A stretch of 64,000 nucleotides of DNA, taken from Gnetum montanum. Lineage: Eukaryota > Streptophyta > Gnetopsida > Gnetales > Gnetaceae. Below, one piece after another: positions 32,700 to 43,285 of this stretch. The notes beneath the pieces were generated by a model. That model was not told the DNA's origin and did not search any database. It saw only the letters and a list, made by a program, of their open reading frames with translations. The stretch spans positions 315,510 to 379,509 of the forward strand of contig MNCI01029140.1 in assembly GCA_015680685.1 (NCBI GenBank), written 5' to 3'. The position numbers and the translations under genes are program-made. How positions within the stretch are numbered: position 1 is the stretch's first letter; every line of letters starts with the position of its first letter.

Positions 32700-33790
32700 T
32701 AATTAGAAAGGTTTCATTCTTTTTCCTAATAGTTGATTTTGATTATTAAAATTAGAACTATTTGTATTTGTTTGTTTTTTTTTTTCAAGGGAGGGAGGGT
32801 AGGGGAGGGGAACGGGGAGAGAAAGATGTGTTAGACAACCAAAAAATTCAAAGTATAGTAGATCATTTAAGAGAGAGCCTAAAGAAAAATCCCAATAATT
32901 TTGTGAGTGCCTTTCCAGATTTTCATCCTTACAACTAATCTTAAAAAATCTTCCCTCTAAGGTACAAATAGAATTTAGGCTTGCCCTTATTAAAAGCATC
33001 CTCACAAGTTTTCACTTCTTACTAAAGGGTTTCTTGTAAAGAGCAGGAGAAAACTCCCTCTAAAGAAAAAAAGAATACATCAATCAAAGATAAATAACAA
33101 ATAGCAACAAAAGTTGAAAGCTTCTTATCGTTGAGCCTCCAAAACAAAAAGAAATTAATACTGTAGAAAATAAATTAATTCTTAAATTTTTACTAGAAGC
33201 ATATTTATTTAAAGTTGTAGCTGAAAAGTGACATCTTTGAGAATATGATTTTTGACACCTAAAGAAAGGTCATAGTTATGCTCTTACTACTAGAAAATAA
33301 CTGCATTTCAAAGCTTCCAAATAGAGTAGAGAATAAGTGGTTAAAGATCATCCAAAATGCAAAGAAATGAAGTAGATAAAGTAGCATAATCACTAAGAAT
33401 GACTTCATTGCTGCTTGGTTGAAAGTTGTTACAATAGGATACTCAAGAACAACACGAGAAAATGATTCTTCACTTCTATAAAGGGGAAATTTAGGAGAAA
33501 TATTTTCCATATGTTTGAGATGAGTATTAATAGAATAAGACACCAAAAAATACACAACTTTTTGGAAAATCTAGGAGCTCTCCAAATATCTTTTATTTTT
33601 TTATCCAAAATTGCAATGATAATTGCATTTTCCAAGCCTTATTGAATTTTTTATGAATAAAATCATTCTTTGTAATAATCTTATAGGCAACCTATGAATT
33701 AGAAGGAAAAACATATCTACCATCCTTTAAAAAAATATTTGGAAAAGTCTTATGCAAATTTTTGTCGACTTTAAATAAATTCTCAAGATT
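32700..33790 (-). mobile_element. LINE ORF2 C-terminal remnant
   Basis: On the minus strand, frames joined over stops give ILDDL*PLILYSIWKL*NAVIF (about 33,300-33,370), the same block as FLWKVIRPIILYYIWKRKCN at 10.3 kb. It is preceded by a weak RVT zinc-binding-like stretch (KIFGELLDFPKSC). It ends toward 32,770 in a pyrimidine-rich (minus strand) and A-rich tail. Strongly decayed. Confidence 0.4.
32789..32817 (+). repeat. G-rich tract with G-quadruplex potential
   Basis: Six runs of three or four G separated by one to three bases (gggagggagggtaggggagg and on). It lies at the 3' end of the LINE remnant on the opposite strand. Confidence 0.75.
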
Positions 33791-33837
33791 AAAAATTAAG
33801 TCTTCAACATTATTTTTTATCTTTTGGCCGAGAGTCC

Positions 33838-33960
33838 ATTACCAGTCATATTTCGGTAATGCCAACTTTGTCCATAACGCTAACTAAGATTGAATTTCCC
33901 GAGACCATTACCAGTCATATTTCAGTAATGCCAACTTTGTCCATAACACTGACTAATGCT
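33838..33960 (+). repeat. Two-copy tandem repeat of about 63 bp
   Basis: Units at about 33,838-33,900 and 33,903-33,960 share 'ccattaccagtcatatttc.gtaatgccaactttgtccataac.ct.actaa' with few differences. They lie just before the methyltransferase pseudogene. Confidence 0.8.
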
Positions 33961-34640
33961 GGCGTGTTATGAAAGGTACGTCCAATGCAAAACAAAAATA
34001 CATTTAGAAAGGTTGCACAATACATTTAGAAAGGTTACATCTTGGTTCCAAAGGTTATGTCCCATTGAAAACCATAAATACGCTTCATTAGATGAATATT
34101 TTGTGCTGGATTCGGGAGAAGAATCTGAAATCCCATATTGAAAATCTGGCATAGTTTCTAAAGACAGCTTTCACAGACGACCAGAACAACAATGAAGGCT
34201 CTGTTGTAACATCTTCCTCTTTTGCACGCATTTCCCCTACAACTAACATTGATTCTATAGAATACCGGTGATGGGTGGATGGAAAAAATTTGCAATGAAG
34301 TTAGTGCTCAGATGCTGATGCTCAGCGGTTGTGATCCTCTGCCTCAAAGAAGATGCTTCCCTAGAATCCCAAAAAATTACAGGGAGCCAAATCCATATCC
34401 GTGGAGCCTCTGGAACATTCCTCTAGATTCTAGCATTCTCTGGAGTGCCTATTCCTACAAGAACTACATGTGTTTGGTGAACAAAAGGTACTAGAAAGAA
34501 TTTGATGACTGTAAGGACTATTCTGATTTGTAGGGCAGGGAAAGCACAAGATGGACACATTCTCTATCCACCATGGATCTCTCCATTGATGAAGACCATA
34601 CACTAATTGATGGAAATTTTTTTTTTCAAAAAACCCATCC
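33956..34640 (+). pseudogene. DUF248-like SAM-dependent methyltransferase pseudogene fragment
   Basis: These plant proteins are Golgi-type putative S-adenosylmethionine-dependent methyltransferases (family knowledge). The frame at 34,279-34,494 reads MLMLSGCDPLPQRRCFPRIP, then EPNPYPWSLWNIPLDSSILW and YKNYMCLVNKR, matching the conserved block before the methyltransferase fold (GCdPLPrRRCf..p..y.eP.p.P.SLW..p.dssi.W..y.Ck.y.CL). After a TAG it continues DDCKDYSDL*GRESTRWT and MDLSIDE. The SAM-binding glycine motif that should follow is absent. Upstream, 33,956-34,141 may be a piece of the N-terminal part. Stops and loss of the catalytic fold mean a pseudogene. Confidence 0.7.
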
Positions 34641-34649
34641 TTAGGAAAA

Positions 34650-35875
34650 ATAAGGTACATAACTCTTGTTCTTCGTCTAGAAGGCATGAAAATTTTGGTT
34701 TTTTAATATTGTTCTTCGTCCAAAAGTCATGATATTTTTTACTCAAAGAGCTTTTTACTTGTAAAAAAATAAGATTCTCTTGGCCAATTTATAGATATAT
34801 ATTTTAAATATATAACTAAGCTAATTCTATTCCAACCATAGAGGCTAGAAGCTTCATTTGAAGTAATCCATGTATCATGTATATCCAGATAAGAAATTGT
34901 AGTGATACCAAATCTACTCCAAGTGCTACACAATCTAGTTTCATTAGTAGACTAAGCTCCTTCATTAAAAAGAATTCATCATGGTCTAATTTTGTTAAGC
35001 ATATCTTCTTAAAATATAATATAATTGTAATTCTAATATTTACTAATTTTGCACCATGTCTTTCAAATTTATTTATGAATTGGAAAACCAAGAATAAAAA
35101 TGGTCTAAGAAAAAATATTTTCTTATCTCATTAGAATATTGTGCCAACAAGTCAAAAGGCTATACCAATGATCTCCTTCACAAAGCCCAAAATTCTTCAT
35201 ATGTTAAAATTTCCAATTCAGTAGCATCAAAGAAGGACCAAGTTGAAAAACTAGTAGGCACTAAGGCTATAGCAGGATCTACACCAATGAAAAAAAATTT
35301 AGCCATCATAACAAAATAAGTGTGACCCAATAGGTCAATGCTAACTATAGAATAAACTAGGACAAAGTGCTCCATTGGCATACTTAGACCATAGATATTC
35401 AATGAGATATTTACAACAAATAGTAGAAATAATCAGTTGGGGAAGTAGGGAAGTCTCAAGCATGTACAAAGGAAGAGATAATTCCAATAGACCTGTAGAA
35501 TCAATAGGACCCACAAGTAGTTAAGTCTCTTCACAAGTTTGAGAAGATGTGACTGGATACAGAAAATATCAAGAAATGGTACATCCTTTCAAGTAATGTT
35601 AGAAACGAAAGAATAAGTCATAGTGATGGTGAAGTAACATCAGGATGCAGTAGGAGTAGTAAACGTCATAACAGATCATATCAAAGAATCCTTTAATGTT
35701 CTTGTTGTGCCACTAGTTGATATTACTAGAACTAAAGATGTGGAATCCATAGCCAAAATATCAATGATCCTCGTAAAGCATGAAGATGTATTGCCAAGAC
35801 TACTGCAAATAGGAAAAATCATGTAGAACCTTTTTCATATCTCTAGTGATATCATTACAACTTAATCTGAGTTGA
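34650..35875. other. AT-rich region, no gene recognised
   Basis: Minus-strand frames at 34,816-35,091 and 35,178-35,402 are open but resemble nothing I know. At 34,769-34,825 there is a unit ('attctcttggc.aa...tagatatatatt.taaata') that recurs at 37,773-37,830, evidently a dispersed repeat. Confidence 0.4.
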
Positions 35876-35879
35876 TCCT

Positions 35880-36320
35880 AACAAAAGAAATACTAGTCAT
35901 GATAGAAAATAGGATGCAACATGTTGAAAGTGAAGTGTAGAGGTTATAGGAAGAATTGGTTGCACTAAGAGTAGAGAAACATGACCTTGTATGACACATT
36001 GCACTTGACTAATTAGATAAGTTTAAAAATGAACAGATTAATCAATTGATTACCAAATACACATAAATTGATATGGAAAGAAAGAAGGTAATATGGGATG
36101 CTTTAGTAGCTAATTCCCAAACATATTCCCATGCTAAATCCATTACTAAATTAGAAGAAGAAAACAAGAAGATTTTTGCCAAAAACATGAGGTTGATAGA
36201 CATCAAAAAGTAGTAGAACATGCTAGAAAAAATATTCATTAATTAAGAGAATAATTTTTCAAAGTCAACCTTGAGATTAGACAATTGACCTGTGAAAATA
36301 GAATCCTATCAATGAAAGAA
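35880..36320 (+). pseudogene. Eroded coiled-coil frame, unassigned
   Basis: Reading through several TAG/TAA codons, one frame gives MIENRMQHVESEV, EELVALRVEKHDLV, MERKKVIWDALVANSQTYSH and KLEEENKKIFAKNMRLIDIK. This is Glu/Lys-rich with heptad-like spacing, as in coiled coils. It precedes gypsy integrase debris on the same strand, so it may be the gag or accessory part of that element. No family can be named. Confidence 0.3.
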
Positions 36321-36399
36321 GTTTACTTTATGTGATAGAAATTAGTAATTAAGATCAATGTGTAGAAAAATGAACATCTTTACAAGTAATGCCTAGATG

Positions 36400-36815
36400 G
36401 CCTAATAAGATGGTGTGTTCATAATGAATGTCAAGGTGATACTTTGGCTCACATGCAACATGGTATCTGTGGTGGATACTATGTTGGGAAAAGAACTATG
36501 ACAAAGTCATCACTTGCAAGATGTTTTGGGATTATCATGTTTCAAGATGTTTAACAATTCATGTGTTTCTATGACAAGTACAAGTGTAGGGGAGGTATGT
36601 TCTCATGTATGGAGGGATAAAAGTAGTGGATCTAACCACTAGAACCCTTTGATGTAAAAAGGATTAACTTCATTGGTTACATCTCTTCTATCTCCAATGG
36701 TAAGGCATACATTATTGTATGTATATATTATTGCATGAAGTGGATAGAAGTTGATGTTGTTAAGGTCTGTTCATCTACCACTATAGCAAAAATTCCTTAA
36801 AATAATGTACTCCAT
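36400..36815 (+). pseudogene. Ty3/gypsy integrase remnant
   Basis: Reads GICGGYYVGKRTMTKSSLAR with a following cysteine-poor stretch (equivalent of the HHCC finger region 'H.g.cGGH...kT..ki...gyyWp'). Then PFDVKRINFIGYISSISNGK and AYIIVCIYYCMKWIEVDVV, matching the first catalytic-Asp block (PFd.WgiDFiGpi...snGk.yIlvaiDYftKWvEa). Asp is replaced by Asn (RINFIG). The rest of the core is absent. Confidence 0.7.
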
Positions 36816-36829
36816 AGGTTTGGTATCCA

Positions 36830-38535
36830 TTAAATCTTGATATCCATCCCAACCAAAGTTCTACTGTATCTATTTATTTCCTAATTTTGCTTATTCCTAT
36901 CCCATTGTTATTACAGTTAGTTGGGATGTACCTAATCAAATTTATAAAACCTCTATTCTATTTTCATATCAAATTTCATGTTTCAATATATGGTTGTGCT
37001 AACCACTTACTTCTTTTGTTATTGCCATAAATATTCTTTATTTATTGGTTAGTACATCAACTTATTTTCCCTCAAATATTGATCAAGCTAGCTTTAATTT
37101 TTCCCGAAATCCATATTACATAAATTACCATGTATTTTAAAGCTTTTCTAGGTCAATTTTTTTTCATTAGTGCATTAACCTTTTTTTTAGGGCACTAACT
37201 TTATTTTGAGTTAATGTCACAACTATTTCTTCATTAGTGTGTCAACCTCTTTGTGCTAGTTCGAATTATCTTTTACCCATGTGGCACAAACAACCATGTG
37301 TTTAAATTTTATTTTGCATTAATAATTTTTTCCATTCAGGAATTCTATCATACATAATTCTATCATGCTGTATACCACAAATTCAACTATGATATCTATA
37401 ACTCTATGAATTTTTGTATAGCATATTGACTTACAATTTTTGCAATTTTGTTTAGCTTGAAGATTTAGTTTTTATTTTGAATGAGAGGCCAATTACCAAC
37501 CCCCTCCAAGAGAGTCCTCTTTAGGCATGGTAAAATAATTTAATAATTTTATTATCTTAGCAATGAGGACTAATTACTAGTCAATAGACCCAATTACTAG
37601 CCAATTGGACTTTGTCAACATAAATAAATAGTTATTGTAATGATGTTGATTAAGAGATAACTTTGTCATGGAATTATTATTTTGGATAACGTACATTGGT
37701 TTTGATTTTCTTATTCAATATGAGAATAAGTTTTAAGTGAAATAACTTGAGATTTTATTAATTAAAAAAATATAAAAGATTCTCTTGGCTAAATAATAGA
37801 TATATATTATAAATACAGTGCTAAACTAGTTAGATATATAAATAATTTCTTGTTAGATTGCAATCATCATTTCTAAATTTTGATTTATATATAATTTTAT
37901 TTTGATGTTTCTTATTTTTGTGTAATCTGCATATTCTCATCATGTCACATATCTATTTGCCACTTATTGACTATGATTTTCACAATTTTCTTACACTTGA
38001 AGATCTATTTTCATTAGGTATGATTATATTTCTCTATGATTTTTTAATTACAAGAATCTCCAAATTTCATTTTGGAGTTTTGGAAGTTTTTCATAACATT
38101 GAGATTTCTTGTTATATGAGCTATAACTTTCTCAAGCACAAAGCAACAACCAAAAACATAGTAATTACAAGCCAAGAAAACAATGCAAATTACATCAAGG
38201 AACTTAATCAAATACATATTCATAATAATTATTGAATTTACATAGGAAATGATATTTCATCAAGTTTTACATACTAATGACTTATTATACTTAATTAATG
38301 ATTTTATAATAAAGCAATGTACTTAGAATGCATACTTCAAGTTTAACCTCAGAGTTGTAACACATTATAGGTTTGCTTCAAGAATGACACTTACAAGCTC
38401 CATAAATATCTTTCAAAAATGAAAAGAAAATAAATTCTAAGTAAACATGAATTTAATATTTATCCTCCTAAAATAGGTATCATATATACTTTATTAATTT
38501 TAGGATACATATTAAGGTACAACTATATTTTATTT
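36830..38535. other. AT-rich region, no gene recognised
   Basis: Mostly poly-T/A-rich with many stops. A 105-codon open frame at 37,918-38,235 has no recognisable motif. It includes the second copy of the dispersed unit (37,773-37,830). Nothing else is evident. Confidence 0.4.
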
Positions 38536-38899
38536 CCAAGACTTTTTTTTCGGAAAAGATCGAGAGAGAATTTATATTCAAAAAAAATGAGCTATACAGC
38601 TGTACAAAGCAGGCCAGGGTTGCTGGCCTCACTCCTGGCAAGGGAATCATTCGAAAAAACCCCGAGGATCACCCCTACGATGCCTAGATTTTTCCACTTT
38701 TGGATTCGCATGATGAGGGGCTGCTAGGTTTGCAACCTGTGCCAGTTGTGGATGGGAATGCCCAGATATTTGTCTTCCACTCCCCCTGGTAGAATCCCTA
38801 GGATTTGAATGATCTTTGTGCGTACCGTGGCATGAGTGTGTGTGAAGTATAATGCAGATTTCTCAGTGTTGGGTGCCAATCCTACTTCTCGTTGCAGAC

Positions 38900-39980
38900 G
38901 ATTTAACGCCCGTAAGAGTGCTCTGGCCTATGGCATCGCAGCCCTTGTGAAGATCATGGTGTCGTTGGCGTAATGGGCAGTGAGGCAAGGGACACCATGC
39001 ATATTTAGCCCCTGGACCCCTTCATCGGCATAGTATATTTGCAGGAGGTCTATCACCATCATGAACAAGAACGGGAAGAGGGGATTGCCTTGATGCAGTC
39101 CGCGTCCTGTCCCATGAAAACCACATAGCTACCCTTCGATATTAAGGGAAAACCACCCTCCCCATTGGATCTACATGCAAAGCATCACGAAGGCCTCATC
39201 AAAGCCTTTCACATAAAGCACGGTCCTCAGGGCAGCCCAGGTCACAGAATCGTAAGCCTTGGTTATGTCAAGTTTGATGCACAGGCCTAGGAGTTTAGTG
39301 ACCCATAGGGAGTGCTAAATTTCCTGGAGAAGTAGGACTTGGTCCTGTAGTTTTCGGACCTTCATGAAGGCCGCCTGATATTTCCCCACCAGCCACAGCA
39401 TTAGGGGCCATAGCCTGGCCACAAGCAAGCATGAAAAAAGGCACAGGAGTGAGTTGCAAATGCTGATGGGGCGGAAATGGCCTGGGGATGTGGGATTTTC
39501 TACCTTGGGATGAAGCACCATGTTGGAGCAATTAATTTCCTTGCATACTTGATGCCACGCCAGCATGCTGTTAAAAGCACTAAGAATGTTTTCCCCAAGG
39601 ATGTCCTTGAATTTGCGAAAGAATTCAATGGGCCAGCCGTCAGGTCTTGGGGCCTTATCTACTGGCATTTCCTACAGTGCGATCGGAAGTTCTTGGTGGG
39701 AGAATAGTTGAAGAAGGCATGAGTTGTCTGCTAGATTTAATATTTTCTATATTGGCATAGAAATTAGGTCCGTTGGCTGCCACTGCCAGATCTACTGCCA
39801 GTATTGTAGGATTTTGTCGACCCCAGATGGATCTTGCAATAGCCACTGCAGAGGGCGTTGGCGATTCTTGTGGTGCACCTTCACGGCTGTAAAAAAGAAT
39901 TTTATGTGCCGATCCCCTGCTCTCAACCACTGAATATAGGCTCGTTGATGCCAATATTCTTCCTCTTCGCGGTGTAACAA
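38900..39980 (-). pseudogene. LINE ORF2 reverse transcriptase region
   Basis: Visible blocks: WLRAGDRHIKFFFTAV (about 39,900), KAPRPDGWPIEFF (39,660), SPGHFRPISICNSL, QGNPLFPFLFMMVIDL, HYANDTMIF (38,959-38,975, YAND in place of YADD) and EDKYLGIPIHN. Substitution in the catalytic YADD and several frameshifts show it is inactive. Confidence 0.8.
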
Positions 39981-40199
39981 CTGTAACTTGGCCTAGAGGG
40001 CGAGTTCTTCAACTGTGTGATCGACCTCTTGCTCCTGTTGTTGCTGGGTTGTCAGTAACTTGGCCTGGATCTACATTCTATAACCTTTGAAGGGATATTT
40101 TTCTGCTATCCCTATATTTTTAATGCAACTTTTGAGGGTCTTTAACCTTTTTTTAGGAATTCGCGTGGTTCCACCACAGGCGTATGTTCCTGCCAGATG

Positions 40200-40900
40200 T
40201 CCTGAACCATTTCGCCCAATCACTGCATACTTAGCTAGGTGCGTTCAAATCGGAAGGGCCAGGGGCATTGGTACTCATCAGAGTCAAGCTGGTAGAGGAT
40301 TGCCAGATGATCAGAGGCCATCCTGGCACCAACCTGGACATGGACTTTCCAGTCAGTAAGAATCGCTTGGCTGGCCCACACCTGGTCAATCCGAGATTGA
40401 ACCCGTGTTGTTCCTTGTCTACAGTTGCTCCAGGTGTACCTGCACCCAATGATTTCCAAATCAGTGAGGTCGTTCCTCTAAAGTAGCATGAGAAATTCAG
40501 ATGCCCCAGCAGGCTCCGCCAAGGTGTTTCCGGTCTTCTCCCAGTGGTAGAGCTGCTAGTTGAAATCGTCGTGTAGCAACTAGTTAGCCTTATTGGGGAC
40601 GAGTCCTGTGACCCGGGAGAGCTCCAACAGGCGTTCTTTCCATCCCTCAGCACCATAAACATTGGTAACCCAAACATTTTGCCCTGGCAGGTGGACCGTG
40701 ATGCACCAATCGGAGATGTCTAGGGCGTACGAGTCTGACCTGGTGAGTATGGTGATACTGCCTACGCAGCCCCTGTTATGCACCTGATGGCTGTGCCACC
40801 CTGACCATTAAAGCACATGCCCTTCTGATTGCTAAAGTTTCATTTCCTATAAGCACACGATATCACATCGCTCATCTCGCACCAAACATTGCAGGGTGTG
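40200..40900 (-). pseudogene. LINE ORF2 endonuclease (APE-type) region
   Basis: Frames contain WVTNVYGAEGWKERL (equivalent of the N.Y.P block), MEIIGCRYTWSN, RIDQVWAS and SDHLAILYQ. These are in the right order for the plant L1 endonuclease, including the C-terminal SDH catalytic motif. A frameshift separates the N- and C-terminal parts near 40,480. Confidence 0.75.
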
Positions 40901-41099
40901 TCATTTGTATGGGGTACCCTGGACCTTGCAGTTCCATGAAAGAATCTTCATGGAGACATGGTTTTGCAGTAAACCTCCTGGAGTGTGGGCTGCACTCCCA
41001 GGTCAACGAATAGCTACGTAACCTTGTGCCTATTTGTTTTGTTATCTAGTCAACCCACCTTGGCTGCTTGAAAGGAGATCGTCATCCCCTATCTATGTG

Positions 41100-42390
41100 A
41101 TGTGGTTTGCCCCTCACTAGGTCTGGCTAAACCGTAGCTACTGTTTATCCAGTTGGTAATCTGTGGTGGGGACAGGTCTTCCCTATGGATGCTCTCCTCC
41201 GCCCCAATAGGGGTGCACAACGATCCACATTCAACTTGCTTGGGTGCTATCCCTTTCTGGTATTTCTATGTCTAGATGTCTCTAGGTCCCTGAGCCTCCG
41301 CCCCTACCAACACATGATAATAGGGCTTGCTCTTTGTATTGAACTGTACTTCACCTCCATTTTCCTATTGTCCTTCCCCACATGGGTTGGCCAATGTCTT
41401 TTCTTGTGTCCCTCTTGTAACTGGGAGTGGCCTATCAATAGTGAAGAGCTGACTGTGAATTCCTTCTGCCATGGGGAGCCTTTCCCCATGAAGGAGATCC
41501 TGCCCTTTTTGCCGAGTCTCTCCCTTAGGCGCCTGTGATTTACTTTTGATGACCCTACCTTTTCTACCCATAATCTGCCACCCCTCTTCTAGGGTGTGTG
41601 CTGGATTTTCCCCCCTCCTAGAGTCCCTCGTCAGGGACGATGACATTGGCATGTTTTTGAATTGCACCCTAACCCTCTCTTCACCAAGATCCGTGTCCAG
41701 GACCAGCTCCTCGATCGGTTCTATTGATATCATAGGTCGTCATACGCAGAATCTGGTGAAACTTTGGTGTTCCATAGCCTCGGTATACTAATCAAACATG
41801 ATGAACTCGCCAAATAGAGTTGGGAGTGAGTGGAGTAACTTTGTCGACCAGTATTCGAGGGGAAGGCCATGGAGCCGCACCCAAATTGATGCCCGATCAA
41901 AAAGGTTTGGGTCCCAGTGGACCCCTGGGCATCAAGGTGCCAGAGCTAGCCCATGAGCCCCATAGAACCATGGTCCCCTCACCAGAACCTATTCTTGTTC
42001 CACTAGGGAGGTGAAACTAAATAGAAAATGGTCTTCTGCCATGCATTTTACTGAAACCGTGTCTAGCCCCCATGCTACCCTAGCCCAACGTCAGACCAGA
42101 TCGATCCATGGCCGAGCCCCTTCGAACACAAACTTTTCGATCAGGCTGCATTGCAGCCGATCCAATGTGCCCGTGTCAGGGCATCTAACTTTAATCTGTA
42201 GTGCAGTTCTTTCGCGAGAGTATTCACCAGTATCGTTAGTCTTGTCTACCGATCCTATCCTCTCGCCATGGGCCTTCACTATCTGGGCCACCACGTCTTG
42301 GACTGTCCCACCCGTCTCCTCACCTTTGGCTACTGTGCCCATCTTCCCTCCATGTGCCATCCTTCTGCTGGTTGCCTCAAACATTTTTTT
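41100..42390 (-). pseudogene. LINE ORF1 region
   Basis: GC-richer frames at 42,384-42,091 (MFEATSRRMAHGGKMGTVAK) and 41,733-41,365 (MISIEPIEELVLDTDLGEER) lie upstream of ORF2 in the same direction. They are basic and hydrophilic, as in plant LINE ORF1 nucleic-acid-binding proteins. No zinc knuckle is visible and assignment rests mainly on position. Confidence 0.5.
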
Positions 42391-42400
42391 CCCAAGACTT

Positions 42401-43285
42401 CAACACAGAAACGACTACAGTTTATACTTGGTTTTTATCCCTATTTTTAACAAAAGAATTTATCAGTTTGAAACCACAGCATAGCGGGGTTAGAGCCGTT
42501 AATCTCTTCCCATCTCTGCATGCCGAAATGGCAGCCAATATCATCATTGTAACAACCCCATTCATGCTTTAGAAAGTCTAATCATTTTCAAAACTTTCCT
42601 TGTTTATGGAACTTTCCTTGTTTATGTAGGAGGCATATTTAGTTATACCTTCCATGGAGGCTTGCTTCTTCAACTGGCTTATACAATATAGCAACATTTC
42701 TAATTTGTACCAGGTCTGGATGCTCAGTTCAGCTTTCTATTACAATATAGCAGAGTTTTCCTTTCACTTGATTTTCTGTCCATCTGTGGTAATCGGAGGA
42801 GAAGAGGAAAGTACACATGATTTCAAGCATCAATTTCAGCCTTTCCATTTTCTTTGGGCAAATCATTATGAACGTTGTGGGTAATCTATACTGCATGGCT
42901 CTGGAAGTTCTATGCAAACATTATGGTTATGGCCCTGAGACTGATGTGGGGACAACCGGCATCATTCATTTTGGGTAGAAACATAGCTGGGGATTCTGGA
43001 CCATAATGATTTGGAGTCCTACCCATGGCTGGCAATGTCTGAGGGTGCCCAGGAAGGAAAATCTAATTACTATTTTGCAAGAAAGAGAACTTGCTAGGGA
43101 AGCAAATCTGAAAGCAACTGCAATCAGCCATGCAACCCATTTGCAATAGTCTAACAACCCGAGCAAAGTAAAGATGGTTTCTCCAAACACTATGGTTCCT
43201 AAATTTTTGAACATCAACATTTGAGCTTTACATTAATCATTTTAAAATCTAATTTCTTTTCATCTATTTAGAAATCTAATTTCTT
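42401..43285. other. Intergenic region, no gene recognised
   Basis: Mixed composition with short open frames on both strands (42,654-42,884 plus; 42,966-43,220 minus) that match nothing I know. No repeats are evident. Confidence 0.4.

Larger units (their letters stand above)
38536..42400 (-). mobile_element. L1-type LINE, internally deleted, with candidate target-site duplication
   Basis: A GC-richer block in AT-rich DNA. On the minus strand the order is ORF1 (42.38-41.1 kb), endonuclease (40.9-39.95), RT (39.67-38.9) and a 3' end with an A8 tail at 38,543-38,550. The 9-mer ccaagactt flanks the element at 38,536-38,544 and 42,392-42,400. ORF2 is much shorter than normal: part of the RT and the whole RVT zinc-binding region are missing, and frames are broken. 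Confidence 0.8.

Noticed and set aside
39295-39531. Second minus-strand frame in the LINE RT
   Set aside because: Alternative phase of the RT region; the RT motifs lie in the overlapping frame 39,315-39,668.
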